64,000 nucleotides of DNA, from NCBI RefSeq assembly GCF_015207605.1, contig NZ_JADEWO010000006.1, positions 1-64,000 of the forward strand. The letters run 5' to 3'. Shown piece by piece: positions 8,864 through 18,467 of the stretch. Each line of letters begins with the position of its first letter. Position 1 is the stretch's first letter. Below the pieces are notes generated by a model that saw only the letters and a list, made by a program, of their open reading frames with translations, was not told the DNA's origin and searched no databases. Origin of the DNA: Oculatella sp. LEGE 06141 (GTDB lineage: Bacteria; Cyanobacteriota; Cyanobacteriia; Elainellales; Elainellaceae). The translations under genes were made by a program, and so were the position numbers.

Positions 8864-10174
8864 ATGGAACGACGCGTATTAAGCACCAGCAACACCTTTA
8901 CTCCAGACGTAATTCAAGCCATCCAGGAACGGGCAGAATTGGGACGCTACATGATTCGGGGCTTTGGTGCGTTTCGTAACCTGCCTCGCTTTGATGACCT
9001 TGTGTTTCTCACGGCTTCTCTCACGCGCCTGCCGCTCGAAGGGTATCGTGAACGCTGTAATACCAAAACGTTGTTGGGCACTCGCTACGCCAAGCGCCCA
9101 ATGGAATTAGAAATTCCGATCACGATCGCTGGGATGAGTTTTGGAGCGCTATCCCGCAATGCCAAAGTAGCGTTGGGTCAAGCTGCAACGTGGGTTGGCA
9201 CCTCGACCACCACCGGAGACGGCGGTATGTTGGCAGAAGAACGGGAAGCCTCTGAAAAGCTGGTGTATCAATGTCTGCCCTCGCGCTATGGGTTTAACCC
9301 CAAAGATTTGAAGCAGGCCGACGCGATCGAAATTGTCATTGGTCAGGGTGCAAAACCCGGCGGTGGCGGGTTGCTGTTGGGGCAAAAGGTGAACAAAGTG
9401 GTGGCTGGAATGCGGACGCTACCAGAAGGGGTAGATCAGCGATCGCCTTCTCGCCATCCCGATTGGATTGGACCAGACGACCTCCGCATCAAAATTGAAG
9501 AACTGCGGGAAGCCACCGATTGGGAAATTCCCATTTACATCAAAATGGGCGCTACCCGTGTCAAAGATGATGTAAAACTGGCGGTTAAATCCGGTGCCGA
9601 TGTAATTGTGTTGGACGGCATGGAGGGAGGCACGGCAGCCACCCAAAGCATTTTCCAGGAGCATTCCGGCATTCCTACCCTTCCGGCATTGGTGCAAGCG
9701 GTGGAAGCGCTAAAGGAAAGCGGGGTCTATGGCGACGTTCAACTCGTCATTTCAGGCGGCATTCGCTCTGGCCCTGACGTGGCAAAAGCGCTGGCGCTCG
9801 GTGCCGATGCGGTCAGCATTGGAACGGCTAGCCTTATTGCGTTGGGTTGCAACAAACCCATTTACGAAGAGGACTATCTCAAACTCGGCACAGAACCTTA
9901 TCACTGCCACCACTGCCACACCGGGTTATGTCCGGTGGGCATTGCCACCCAGGACGAAGAGTTAATGGCGCGATTGCCTGTAGAGGAAGCCGCCACTCAT
10001 GTTGCTAACTATCTACAGGCGATGGTGATGGAAGTGCAAAGCCTTGCCCGTGCTTGCGGTAAGTCGGATGTGCATAATTTTGAACGGGAAGATCTGGTGG
10101 CTTTAACGCTAGAAGCGTCAGCAATGGCAAAGCTGCCTCTGGCTGGCACCGATTTCGTAATGGGTCAGACGTAA
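8864..10174 (+). CDS. FMN-binding glutamate-synthase-like subunit (MgsC/GlxD type)
   Basis: 436 residues. A TIM-barrel FMN/synthase domain spans about 70-400 (ITIAGMSFGALS, GGGGLLLGQKV, IYIKMGATRVKDD, VISGGIRSGPDVAKALALGAD). The Cys-rich stretch HCHHCHTGLCPVGIATQ matches the [3Fe-4S]-binding loop of GltB-type glutamate synthases. It lacks the amidotransferase, central and GXGXG domains of full GltB (~1500 residues). The first and last of these are supplied by the two genes before it. The reaction is expected to be reductive transfer of nitrogen onto a 2-oxo acid such as 2-oxoglutarate. Whether the acceptor chemistry is glutamate or N-methylglutamate formation cannot be told from sequence. Confidence 0.9.
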   Translation: MERRVLSTSNTFTPDVIQAIQERAELGRYMIRGFGAFRNLPRFDDLVFLTASLTRLPLEGYRERCNTKTLLGTRYAKRPMELEIPITIAGMSFGALSRNAKVALGQAATWVGTSTTTGDGGMLAEEREASEKLVYQCLPSRYGFNPKDLKQADAIEIVIGQGAKPGGGGLLLGQKVNKVVAGMRTLPEGVDQRSPSRHPDWIGPDDLRIKIEELREATDWEIPIYIKMGATRVKDDVKLAVKSGADVIVLDGMEGGTAATQSIFQEHSGIPTLPALVQAVEALKESGVYGDVQLVISGGIRSGPDVAKALALGADAVSIGTASLIALGCNKPIYEEDYLKLGTEPYHCHHCHTGLCPVGIATQDEELMARLPVEEAATHVANYLQAMVMEVQSLARACGKSDVHNFEREDLVALTLEASAMAKLPLAGTDFVMGQT

Positions 10175-10244
10175 GAGGTGCATCAAAGTACTGGACAACC
10201 GGAGCCGTTGCTCAAAAGTTGTTTAGAGAGCTATTAGTTACAAG

Positions 10245-10284
10245 ACAGCTCGGTAACCGCTAACAGGCCACCGAGCTGTTTTTT
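10245..10284 (+). terminator. terminator of the glutamate-synthase-like operon
   Basis: ACAGCTCGGT (10245-10254) pairs perfectly with ACCGAGCTGT (10270-10279), which is followed by TTTTTT, 70 nt after the last stop codon. Confidence 0.85.
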
Positions 10285-10550
10285 GCTGTGCCGCCACTCA
10301 GTTTTCTGTAGGTAAACTTTTACTACATTGATAGTTAATGCGAATACAGTCCTGGGAAACCTTTTAATACTGCCAAGAAATATTGCCAAGAAATATGGTT
10401 TTGGGAAGAAAGTACCTGCCCAAAATCATTAGAACTACTCACCTATTTCAACAGGTTATAGTTGACAGTTTTACACGGGGTTTCATGCAAACGAAACGTC
10501 CTGATTGTCGTGTCTGTATTGAGTGATTAAGAATTACCAGGAGTTCAAGA
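10285..10550. other. intergenic region upstream of the RDD gene
   Basis: About 265 bp with no ORF of interest. ATACTGCCAAGAAATATTGCCAAGAAATATGG contains a tandem GCCAAGAAATAT repeat around 10372-10398. It presumably carries the RDD gene promoter. Confidence 0.4.
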
Positions 10551-10964
10551 ATGAGATATGCGAATTTTTGGACAAGATTTGCAGCTTCTTTGATCGATGG
10601 CATTATTTTATATATTCTAGGTGCCATTGCAGGATTTATGATTGGGTTTGTTTATGGTCTAACCACTGGAACTTCAGAAGGTGCTGCCCTGCTGGGGGGC
10701 ATTGCGGGGCTTTTGGTTGGTTGGCTGTATTATGCGCTGATGGAGAGTTCACCCCAACAAGCAACCCTGGGCAAACAAGCAATGGGAATTGTAGTAACTG
10801 ATGAAAATGGCGATCGCATTTCATTTGGCAAAGCTACAGGAAGACATTTCGGCAAATTTATTTCGTCCATTATTCTTTTGATTGGCTACATCATGGCAGC
10901 GTTCACCGAGAAGCGGCAGGCACTTCATGACATGATGGCTGGAACATTGGTTGTCAAAAAATAA
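10551..10964 (+). CDS. RDD-family membrane protein
   Basis: 137 residues. The N-terminal FWTRFAASLIDGIIL has the Arg and Asp signature of RDD proteins. Hydrophobic segments lie at about 14-36, 43-65 and 103-125. TLGKQAMGIVVTDENGDRISFGKA is the typical loop after the second helix, and ALHDMMAGTLVV closes the domain. RDD proteins are inner-membrane proteins, some linked to ion or solute transport; substrate unknown. There is a possible AGGAG at 10540-10544 before the ATG. Monocistronic; the next gene is convergent. Confidence 0.85.
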   Translation: MRYANFWTRFAASLIDGIILYILGAIAGFMIGFVYGLTTGTSEGAALLGGIAGLLVGWLYYALMESSPQQATLGKQAMGIVVTDENGDRISFGKATGRHFGKFISSIILLIGYIMAAFTEKRQALHDMMAGTLVVKK

Positions 10965-11035
10965 GTTCTCTTGGCTCAAACCTCAGCCCATGAGAATAGT
11001 GCTGACGCAATCCAGCCGTTAGGCATTGAAAGAAA

Positions 11036-11779
11036 CTACAGTTCCAGATTGAGCTGATCGCCGTTATCTACCGATCGCGCCGCCTCTGGAGTAAACGCAA
11101 CTGGGTTCACGCTGCCGGACTTGTCGGAGGCGAGTTTGTCGGCAAATCGCGTCGTTTCAGGTAGTCGATATTTGGTCGTGCAGCGCAAAACATAGTCGAT
11201 CGCCGTTGACAAACCAACGCGGTGCCCACTGGAAATGTAGAGCGGTTTGGTGCCCGTTCGGGTTCGCAACACCGCACCAATCGTTTCACCTTTGTGTTGC
11301 AGCGATCGCCACTCGCCCTTTTCGTTGGGCACCTCGTCGTGTTTGCCTACCAATAGCGACTTACCAACGCCGATCGTCGGCCAGTTGATGATCACTCCTA
11401 AATGGCTGGCAATCCCAAAGCGGCGTGGATGGGCAATTCCCTGACCGTCACACAGCAGCAGATCGGGCGTAGACTGAAGCTTTTCCAGCGCGTCTAACAC
11501 CGTCGGAATTTCGCGAAACGACAGTAACCCAGGAATATAGGGAAAACTCGTGGGGCGACGTGCCAACACCTGTTCCTGTAGTTGCAAATCTGGAAAGCTC
11601 AACACCGCCACCGCCGCCCGGGTGGTTTCTCCTCCATCCTCAAAGCCAACGTCAACCCCAGCGACTAACCCCACTGAGCCAACCTGGTCGGTGGTGATTA
11701 CCTGCTGGCGCAACGACTGCTGGAGGGCGATCGCCTCTTCTGCGGTGTCTGCCCAGGGGTAATCTGCTGGAACCTTCAT
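11036..11779 (-). CDS. nfi: endonuclease V
   Basis: 247 residues from the ATG at 11779 (six more from an upstream codon). Cleaves DNA near deaminated bases, chiefly deoxyinosine. Visible motifs: GVDVGFED (metal-binding Asp), the PYIPGLLSFRE wedge motif, LLCDGQGIAHPRRFGIASHLGV (second metal-binding Asp) and IGVGKSLLVG. The chosen start overlaps the panB stop by four bases (ATGA), which implies translational coupling to panB upstream. A slightly long C-terminal tail (about 25 residues after the conserved core) is cyanobacteria-like. Confidence 0.93.
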   Translation of the reverse strand: MKVPADYPWADTAEEAIALQQSLRQQVITTDQVGSVGLVAGVDVGFEDGGETTRAAVAVLSFPDLQLQEQVLARRPTSFPYIPGLLSFREIPTVLDALEKLQSTPDLLLCDGQGIAHPRRFGIASHLGVIINWPTIGVGKSLLVGKHDEVPNEKGEWRSLQHKGETIGAVLRTRTGTKPLYISSGHRVGLSTAIDYVLRCTTKYRLPETTRFADKLASDKSGSVNPVAFTPEAARSVDNGDQLNLEL

Positions 11780-12597
11780 TCGCGGTGCTTCACCCAATCC
11801 AGCAACTGTTGCAGTTCTTCGGGTGCCATGTGGCGAACATTATCTTCCGATGGAAAGACCTGCTCTTCTACTTCTAATTTGTACTGGTTCATCACGGCAA
11901 GCGTTGACGTTTGATAGTCTGCATAGCGCTTAGCCAATCTCAATTTGCGGGGAGTAATGCCTAAAATGTCATTGACAATCAGCACTTGACCGTCAGTGTA
12001 GCGACCTGCGCCAATTCCAATTGTGGGCACGGTAACCGCTTCGGTGATCAGTTTACCTACTTCCTCTGGCACCAGTTCTAAAACGAGCAGTTTGATGCCC
12101 GCCTGCTCCAGGTCTAACGCCTGCTCCAGTAACTCTTTCGCTTGAGCAAAGCTTTTTCCTTGCACGGCTTTCTGCTGATGGGTTTGCGGCTGCAACCCAA
12201 TATGGCCGCACACCTCAATGCCGTGGGCAACCAGATGCGATACGATTGTGGGGCGATCGCCTTCCAGTTTTACAATATCGGCTCCCGCCGCTACCAACCG
12301 TTGAGCGTTATCCAACGCTTGTTCGGGTGTGTCGTAGCACGCATAGGGCAAATCACCCAGAATGTAACTTTGACGTGCACCCCGACGCACCGCTTTAAGA
12401 TGGTGAATAATGTCATCCAGCGTCACCTGGGTTTCGTTGTCATACCCCAAGATGTTGGTGCCCACACTATCGCCCACAAAAATGACATCGACTCCAGCCT
12501 GCTCTTCTAGCACCGCAGTTGGATAGTCATAACAGGTCAGTGCTGCAATCTTAAGATTGTTTTGCTTCTTCGCGAGTAGCTGTTCTGAAGTCGTCAT
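11776..12597 (-). CDS. panB: 3-methyl-2-oxobutanoate hydroxymethyltransferase
   Basis: First committed step of pantothenate/CoA synthesis: ketopantoate from alpha-ketoisovalerate and 5,10-methylene-THF. About 273 residues. VFVGDSVGTNILGYDNE and GDLPYACYDTPEQAL are family signatures with the Mg-binding Asp residues. KLEGD, GHIGLQPQTHQ and VTVPTIGIGAGRYTDGQVLI follow in order. I prefer the ATG at 12597, which has GAGGGTGG upstream; GTG at 12606 would add three residues. Its stop overlaps the endonuclease V start, an unusual but convincing two-gene unit. Confidence 0.94.
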   Translation of the reverse strand: MTTSEQLLAKKQNNLKIAALTCYDYPTAVLEEQAGVDVIFVGDSVGTNILGYDNETQVTLDDIIHHLKAVRRGARQSYILGDLPYACYDTPEQALDNAQRLVAAGADIVKLEGDRPTIVSHLVAHGIEVCGHIGLQPQTHQQKAVQGKSFAQAKELLEQALDLEQAGIKLLVLELVPEEVGKLITEAVTVPTIGIGAGRYTDGQVLIVNDILGITPRKLRLAKRYADYQTSTLAVMNQYKLEVEEQVFPSEDNVRHMAPEELQQLLDWVKHRE

Positions 12598-12777
12598 CAA
12601 ACCCACCCTCGTAATTCACGATGAGCGTTCCCCATCAAACCCAGCGTAAAGGGAAGATGGGAAAGGGTAAAGAGCGTTGAGCGATCGGATGCCTGGACTT
12701 TTCAATTCTAGCCAAAACAAGTAAGGGCAAGTAACCTTGCCCCTACTGCTCAACGTTTATTGAGGTTGGTTGCCAGG

Positions 12778-14166
12778 TTAGCGACCGATGCCAACGTAGC
12801 GGAAGCCCAACTTCTCTAGCTCTTCTTGGTCGAGGAAGTTGCGACCATCAATGATTACTGGGTTATTCATTAGCTTCGCCATCTTGGCAAAATCCAGCGT
12901 GCGGAATTGTTTCCAGTCGGTTACTAGCACCAGGGCATCGCAGCCATCAGCCAGGCGCTCTGGATCGGTTTCAACCATCACATTCGACAAACCATGCCGC
13001 ATTCCAGTTTGGGAAACGAGTGGGTCAAATGCCTTAACTTTGGTGCCCAAACGGGTGAGGTGCTCAATCAGGTCGAGAGCAGGCGCATCGCGCATGTCAT
13101 CTGTGTCGGGCTTAAAGGTCAGTCCTAAAAGACCAACCGTCTTACCCTTGAGGATTTTGAGCACTTGCTGCAACTTCTCAACCGCAATTAAACGCTGGCG
13201 CTGGTTAACATTCACAGCCGCTTTAAGCAGGTGGGTGTCATAGCCGTAATCGTCAGCCGTGTGGATCAGGGCAGACACATCTTTGGGGAAGCAGGAACCA
13301 CCCCAGCCAATGCCCGCTTGCAAGAACTTGTTGCCAATCCGGGAATCTAGACCAATACCCTTTGCCACCTGGGTTACGTCTGCACCAACGCGATCGCAAA
13401 TGTTAGCCACTTCGTTGATGAAGCTGATTTTGGTCGCCAGGAATGCATTCGAGGCATATTTAACCATTTCAGCCGAGCTGAGGTCAGTAACCACCACAGG
13501 GACAGTGGGCGCTGCTTTATCGTCTGCAAACTGACGAGACACAATCGGCGCATAAAGTTCTTTCATCATCGCAACGGCACGGGGGCTGTTGCTGCCTAGC
13601 ACAATCCGATCGGGGTTGAAGGTATCGTAAACAGCTGACCCTTCCCGCAAGAACTCTGGATTGCTGACTACGTCAAAGCTAGCGTCACTCTCGGGTGCAA
13701 CTACGTCGGTGGCTCCCCCTGCTGGAACCAGGGTCTTTTGCCGCTCAGCAATGCCATCCAGGACAATCATCCGCACCCAGTCGCCCGAACCGATGGGCAC
13801 GGTTGATTTGTTAACGATGACCTTGTAACCACCGTTCAGATGGGCACCAATTCCGCGAGCAACCGCTTCTACATAGCGCGTGTCACTCTCTCCAGTCGGT
13901 AAGGGGGGCGTTCCAACCGCAATAAACAGAACTTCCCCGTGTGATACGCCAGATGCTAGGTCTGTAGTGAACTCGATCCGTCCAGCATCGATCGATTCCT
14001 TCATCAGTTCCGACAGCCCTGGTTCAAAAATGGGAGACTGCCCGGACTGCATCAGTTTGACCTTTTCTTCATTGTTATCTACACAGATAACCTGATGCCC
14101 GATATGAGCAAGGCAAACTCCAGTAACTAGACCAACGTATCCTGTACCGATGACACAAACGCGCAT
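12778..14166 (-). CDS. ugd: UDP-glucose 6-dehydrogenase
   Basis: 462 residues from the ATG giving MRVCVIGTGYVGLVTG, the Rossmann NAD-binding start expected for the family; an upstream in-frame codon would add 15 unlikely residues. Oxidises UDP-glucose to UDP-glucuronate with two NAD+. Motifs: VGTPPLPTG, NPEFLREGSA, the catalytic Cys in GIGWGGSCFPKD, and GLTFKPDTDDMRDAP. It lies immediately downstream of a UDP-glucuronate decarboxylase-type gene on the same strand, so the two steps UDP-Glc to UDP-GlcA to UDP-Xyl are probably co-expressed for exopolysaccharide or LPS. Confidence 0.95.
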   Translation of the reverse strand: MRVCVIGTGYVGLVTGVCLAHIGHQVICVDNNEEKVKLMQSGQSPIFEPGLSELMKESIDAGRIEFTTDLASGVSHGEVLFIAVGTPPLPTGESDTRYVEAVARGIGAHLNGGYKVIVNKSTVPIGSGDWVRMIVLDGIAERQKTLVPAGGATDVVAPESDASFDVVSNPEFLREGSAVYDTFNPDRIVLGSNSPRAVAMMKELYAPIVSRQFADDKAAPTVPVVVTDLSSAEMVKYASNAFLATKISFINEVANICDRVGADVTQVAKGIGLDSRIGNKFLQAGIGWGGSCFPKDVSALIHTADDYGYDTHLLKAAVNVNQRQRLIAVEKLQQVLKILKGKTVGLLGLTFKPDTDDMRDAPALDLIEHLTRLGTKVKAFDPLVSQTGMRHGLSNVMVETDPERLADGCDALVLVTDWKQFRTLDFAKMAKLMNNPVIIDGRNFLDQEELEKLGFRYVGIGR

Positions 14167-14252
14167 AGGGTAAATCCTCGCAAAAAGCAGGTGGTTAAAC
14201 AGCACAAACAATTGGACGAGCGAACCAAAGGGTTCTTACCAGGCGGTAAGAG

Positions 14253-15215
14253 TTATAGGGGCGAAGTCGGCTGCGCTGTGGCGGCGCGATCGCCCATACG
14301 GGAACGGAAATCCTCTATCGTCAGCGTTAATCCTTCTGTCAGAGGAACTGCTGGCTGCCAACCCAGCCAAGTCCGTGCCCTGGTAATATCTGGCTTACGA
14401 CGACGGGGGTCATCCTGCGGCAACGGCTCAAACTTAATGTCAGCATCCGGATTAACCATTTGCTGCACCGCTTCAGCCAACTGCAAAATCGTGTATTCGT
14501 CTGGGTTGCCCAGGTTAACCGGGCCAATATGGTCGCCGTTCATCAACCGCATCAATCCTTCAACCAGGTCAGAGACAAAGCAAAAGCTGCGGGTTTGTGA
14601 ACCGTTGCCATACACTGTCAAGGGCTGACCGCGCAGGGCTTGCACCACAAAGTTGCTAACAACACGACCATCGTTCTCTAACATCCGAGGGCCATAGGTG
14701 TTGAAGATTCGCGCCACTCGAATTTCCACATCGTTTTGACGGTGGTAGTCAAATGCCAGCGTTTCAGCTACTCGCTTTCCTTCGTCATAGCAACTGCGAA
14801 TCCCAATCGGGTTAACGTTGCCCCGATAGTCTTCCGTTTGGGGATGAACTTCTGGATCGCCATACACTTCAGAGGTTGATGCCAGCAAGAAACGAGCTTT
14901 TACCCGCTTTGCCAACCCCAACATGTTTAGAGTACCCATCACGTTGGTTTTGATGGTTTTAACCGGATTGTATTGGTAATGGATGGGGGATGCCGGACAG
15001 GCCAAATGATAAACCTGGTCAACCTCCAACCGAATGGGTTCGGTAATGTCGTGACGGATTAATTCAAAATAAGGATGATCGAACCACTTGAGCAGGTTTC
15101 GCCTGTGACCGGTGTAAAAGTTATCTAAACAGATTACTTCGTGACCTTCTGTCATCAGCCGATCAATCAGATGAGAACCGATAAAGCCCGCACCGCCTGT
15201 GACTAGAATTCGCAT
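14253..15215 (-). CDS. uxs: UDP-glucuronate decarboxylase (UDP-xylose synthase-type SDR)
   Basis: 320 residues from the ATG giving [20 protein letters not shown] (NAD-binding GxxGxxG). Extended SDR with catalytic Ser/Thr in [12 protein letters not shown] and the Tyr-x3-Lys in [10 protein letters not shown]. [33 protein letters not shown] is the sequence context typical of UDP-glucuronate decarboxylases rather than GalE or RmlB (shown here as separate parts of one helix-loop). Co-directional with ugd, 86 bp apart. The product UDP-xylose feeds surface polysaccharide. Confidence 0.9.
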   Translation of the reverse strand: MRILVTGGAGFIGSHLIDRLMTEGHEVICLDNFYTGHRRNLLKWFDHPYFELIRHDITEPIRLEVDQVYHLACPASPIHYQYNPVKTIKTNVMGTLNMLGLAKRVKARFLLASTSEVYGDPEVHPQTEDYRGNVNPIGIRSCYDEGKRVAETLAFDYHRQNDVEIRVARIFNTYGPRMLENDGRVVSNFVVQALRGQPLTVYGNGSQTRSFCFVSDLVEGLMRLMNGDHIGPVNLGNPDEYTILQLAEAVQQMVNPDADIKFEPLPQDDPRRRKPDITRARTWLGWQPAVPLTEGLTLTIEDFRSRMGDRAATAQPTSPL

Positions 15216-15631
15216 AGCTTCGTATTTCGAATAACTTGACAATTGCAGAATTGAAACAGCCTGGAATAACCCAAATCCCTGATTCACTGCCAAACTACCT
15301 TAGAAACTCACTAATGCCGCATCACCGATCAGCGCCATCGTGTTTCCACTGATTTGTATAGCAACTTAACAGAGATTCATGGATTAAGAAGCCTTTAAAT
15401 CAATAGTTCACCAAATCTTCAACGCCTTACCGAGCATTTTGAAGGAATTCTAAGGCGTCGCAGCCTTATGTATGCACACTAGTTATCTACATTGCTCACC
15501 GTTTCTTATCCGCAAGATATAAGGCGACGAAACAACAAGATGTGATGAAGAGTACGATTTCTGCTCAATTTTCGCTCTACAGCAACAGAATTGAGGGTCT
15601 GAAATTTGCCTGAAACTACTTAGATCACCCT
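15216..15631. other. intergenic region upstream of the uxs-type gene
   Basis: About 415 bp with stop codons in all frames and no recognisable RNA. It is the promoter region for the minus-strand uxs/ugd pair. The next element is the lepA hairpin. Confidence 0.45.
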
Positions 15632-15694
15632 TGTACGACCAATCCGCTATGGGCTGAGTTGGGTTGCACCAGCCTATAGCGGATTGGTCGTACA
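15632..15694 (-). repeat. perfect 19-bp inverted repeat 3' of lepA (terminator or miniature element)
   Basis: TGTACGACCAATCCGCTAT at 15632-15650 is the exact reverse complement of 15676-15694. A G-U pair plus GGCTG/CAGCC extends the stem to about 25 bp with a 13-nt loop. It starts 25 nt after the lepA stop codon. There is no U-run next to it on either strand, so it is either a strong non-canonical terminator/3' stabiliser or a copy of a hairpin repeat. Confidence 0.7.
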
Positions 15695-15718
15695 TTTGAC
15701 TAAATGGCTCTACTGAAC

Positions 15719-17521
15719 TTAAAGCTTCAGCACGGCCATGAAGGCTTCTTGAGGAACATCAACGGTGCCGATCGCCTTCAACCGTTTCTTACCCTTGGCC
15801 TGCTTCTGCAATAGCTTTTTCTTGCGGCTAATATCGCCACCGTAGCATTTTGCCAATACATCTTTTCGCAATGCCGGGATGTGTTCGCTGGCAACCACAC
15901 GGCTACCGATCGATGCCTGAACTGGGATCTTAAACTGATGGCGTGGAATCAGTTCCTTTAGCTTCTCAACCAGGGCTTTACCCACATAATAGGCTTTGTC
16001 GCGATGCACAATGGTCGCTAGCGGATCGACCTGATCGCCGTTGATCAGGATGTCGAGCTTCACCAGCGGATTTTCTCGGTAGCCAATCAGGTGATATTCC
16101 ATGCTGGCATATCCGCGCGATCGCGACTTCATCTGATCAAAAAAGTCAGTCACGACCTCGGCCAGCGGAATCTCATAGGTTAACGTGGTACGTCCCTGCG
16201 TTAGATATTTCATATCTTTGAACACACCCCGGCGGTTCTGGCTCAGCTCCATCAGCGAGCCAACAAACTCTTCCGGCGTAATCATGTCTACTTTGACGTA
16301 GGGTTCCTCAATCATCTCCCGCTCTTGCGGATCGGGCAGGAGACTGGGGTTGTCGATCATCACCACTTCGCCATCGATCTTCGTTACCTTGTAAATAACC
16401 GAAGGCGCAGTAGTAATCAGATCCAGGTCATACTCTCGCTCTAACCGCTCTTGCACAATTTCCATGTGCAGCAGCCCCAGGAAGCCGCACCGGAAACCAA
16501 ACCCCATCGCGCTAGAGGTTTCTGGTTCATATTGCAGAGCCGCATCGTTGAGGCGCAGCTTTTCTAGAGCTTCCCGCAATTCTTCAAACTGATCGGCATC
16601 GGTGGGAAACAAGCCGCAGAACACCATCGGCTTGGCTTCTGTGTAACCCGGCAACGGGGCGGCGGCGGGTGCCTTTGCCAGGGTAATTGTGTCGCCAACA
16701 CGGGCATCTTCCACAGACTTAATCGCCGCCGCTAAATAGCCCACTTCTCCGGCGTGTAGTTCATCGACCTGAATTTGAGTGGGGGATAGAACCCCTAATT
16801 CGTCAATCTCATACTCTTTTTTAGACACCATTAGCCGGACGCGATCGCCCTTCCGCACCGTGCCATCCATCACCCGGAAGTAAACAATAACTCCCCGGTA
16901 TGGATCGTAGTAGCTATCAAAAATAAGCGCCCGTAGGGGCTCCTGGATCGTATCTTGGGGCGGCGGCACCAGAAACACAATAGATTCTAGAATCTCGTCA
17001 ATGCCAATGCCCTCTTTGGCCGAGGCTAAAATCGCGTTGCTGCAATCGAGTCCAATAATCTCTTCAATTTCGCCTTTTACCCGCTCCGGTTCGGCTCCCG
17101 GCAGATCGATTTTGTTGAGAACGGGAATAATTTCCAGGTTGTGTTCTAACGCTAAATACACGTTTGCTAGCGTTTGCGCTTCAACCCCCTGTGAGGCATC
17201 GACCACTAACAGCGCTCCTTCACAGGCGGCAAGCGATCGCGACACCTCATAGGAAAAGTCAACATGCCCCGGCGTATCAATCAAGTTCAACACATATTGC
17301 TGTCCATCCCGCGCGGTGTAGTTCATCCGGGCGGCCTGTAGCTTGATGGTGATGCCCCTCTCCCGCTCCAGATCCATTGTGTCGAGGAACTGTTGCTTCA
17401 TCTCGCGATCGCTGACGGTTCCGGTGGTCTGGAGCAAGCGATCGGCCAGGGTTGATTTACCGTGGTCGATGTGAGCAATAATCGAAAAATTCCGAATACG
17501 AGAGACGGGTACCTCAGTCAT
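15719..17521 (-). CDS. lepA: elongation factor 4 (ribosome back-translocase)
   Basis: 600 residues, the usual LepA length. GTPase motifs are intact: G1 [10 protein letters not shown]3 DTPGHVDF, G4 NKIDLP, and SAKEGIG as G5. The LepA-specific C-terminal domain is present ([22 protein letters not shown]). LepA acts on the ribosome under stress and is universally conserved. The ATG at 17521 gives [22 protein letters not shown], as expected in cyanobacteria. Confidence 0.97.
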   Translation of the reverse strand: MTEVPVSRIRNFSIIAHIDHGKSTLADRLLQTTGTVSDREMKQQFLDTMDLERERGITIKLQAARMNYTARDGQQYVLNLIDTPGHVDFSYEVSRSLAACEGALLVVDASQGVEAQTLANVYLALEHNLEIIPVLNKIDLPGAEPERVKGEIEEIIGLDCSNAILASAKEGIGIDEILESIVFLVPPPQDTIQEPLRALIFDSYYDPYRGVIVYFRVMDGTVRKGDRVRLMVSKKEYEIDELGVLSPTQIQVDELHAGEVGYLAAAIKSVEDARVGDTITLAKAPAAAPLPGYTEAKPMVFCGLFPTDADQFEELREALEKLRLNDAALQYEPETSSAMGFGFRCGFLGLLHMEIVQERLEREYDLDLITTAPSVIYKVTKIDGEVVMIDNPSLLPDPQEREMIEEPYVKVDMITPEEFVGSLMELSQNRRGVFKDMKYLTQGRTTLTYEIPLAEVVTDFFDQMKSRSRGYASMEYHLIGYRENPLVKLDILINGDQVDPLATIVHRDKAYYVGKALVEKLKELIPRHQFKIPVQASIGSRVVASEHIPALRKDVLAKCYGGDISRKKKLLQKQAKGKKRLKAIGTVDVPQEAFMAVLKL

Positions 17522-18044
17522 ACACTTCCATTAACTGCTTAAGATATTGTAATACTTTCGTCAACTCAGCGCATTTCTACCGAAGTTCAGTTCAGCAAAC
17601 GGTTAGTGCAGTTTTACCCAGGTTCTTTAGAAAATTCATCGTTAACCATGCAAAATAGGATAGAAATGAGGACTCTACATCCAGATGGCGACTGAGAGCG
17701 AGTGAAGGCTGTCACTATGCTGTCACTATAGAGATCTAAAGCTGCAACTCTCTTGCTAGTTTGGTTAATTGTCGTCGCTATGACAGAAGTGTTAGGCCAA
17801 AAGCGATCAGGGTTATGGACGGAACTTCTCCTGTACGGGTGCGCCTAAGTGTATCTTAAACTGTTATCTCATTGGGAATCTGAATTTCTCTGGCTGGGTT
17901 CCTCGATCCTTAAGTTACTCAATCCTTAAAGTTATTAGAGAGTCTCTACCCATTCTGAATCCATTCTGACAGGCTGAGCGAAACCAGAGTCGGCTCATCC
18001 TTTGTTGTATCGCCGTCAAAGCATTACCAGGAGTCCTAGCGTTT
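17522..18044. other. intergenic region between lepA and the small RHH-like gene
   Basis: About 520 bp carrying the lepA promoter (minus) and the promoter of the small plus-strand gene. It contains an exact tandem 11-mer, GCTGTCACTAT, at 17708-17718 and 17719-17729. No RNA gene was recognised. Confidence 0.45.
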
Positions 18045-18275
18045 ATGACTGACCCCACCGTGCGCTCAGAACCACAGTCGAATCGAGTTGACCTGTCCAT
18101 CCAGATTGATGCTGAACTGCTAGAACAAATTAGCCACCTTACCAGCGATCCTAGCAAGGTAATCGAGGTTGCCGTCCGGCAATGGCTGCGGGGCAGTTCT
18201 CGACGGGATGACGATCTTACCCGTACCCTACAGCGCAATCCCCCCGTTCCTCCTCGGGGTGAATGGAATGATTAA
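18045..18275 (+). CDS. small CopG/RHH-like conserved protein
   Basis: 76 residues with an ATG 9 bp after CAGGAG. Residues ~14-50 (RVDLSIQIDAELLEQISHL, then SKVIEVAVRQWL) have one beta strand and two helices, as in ribbon-helix-helix DNA-binding proteins. The C-terminus is basic then Pro-rich. There is no adjacent toxin; the following gene is a histidine kinase 190 bp downstream. Probably a small DNA-binding regulator; the target is unknown. Confidence 0.6.
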   Translation: MTDPTVRSEPQSNRVDLSIQIDAELLEQISHLTSDPSKVIEVAVRQWLRGSSRRDDDLTRTLQRNPPVPPRGEWND

Positions 18276-18467
18276 GTAGAGTCCCTACAAACACTCGACT
18301 CACAATTGCATATAAGCTAGGTTAGAACGGGAATTCTAGAATTGGACGCTGAATTGTGATCTGCTTTACGATCCGAGCGTCTGCTTGTTGCATCTGCTAG
18401 TCACTCCTGCTAGTCAACAAACGCAATTGCTTAGTTCTTCATCCTGACAGTTTGCAATTCTAAGCTG

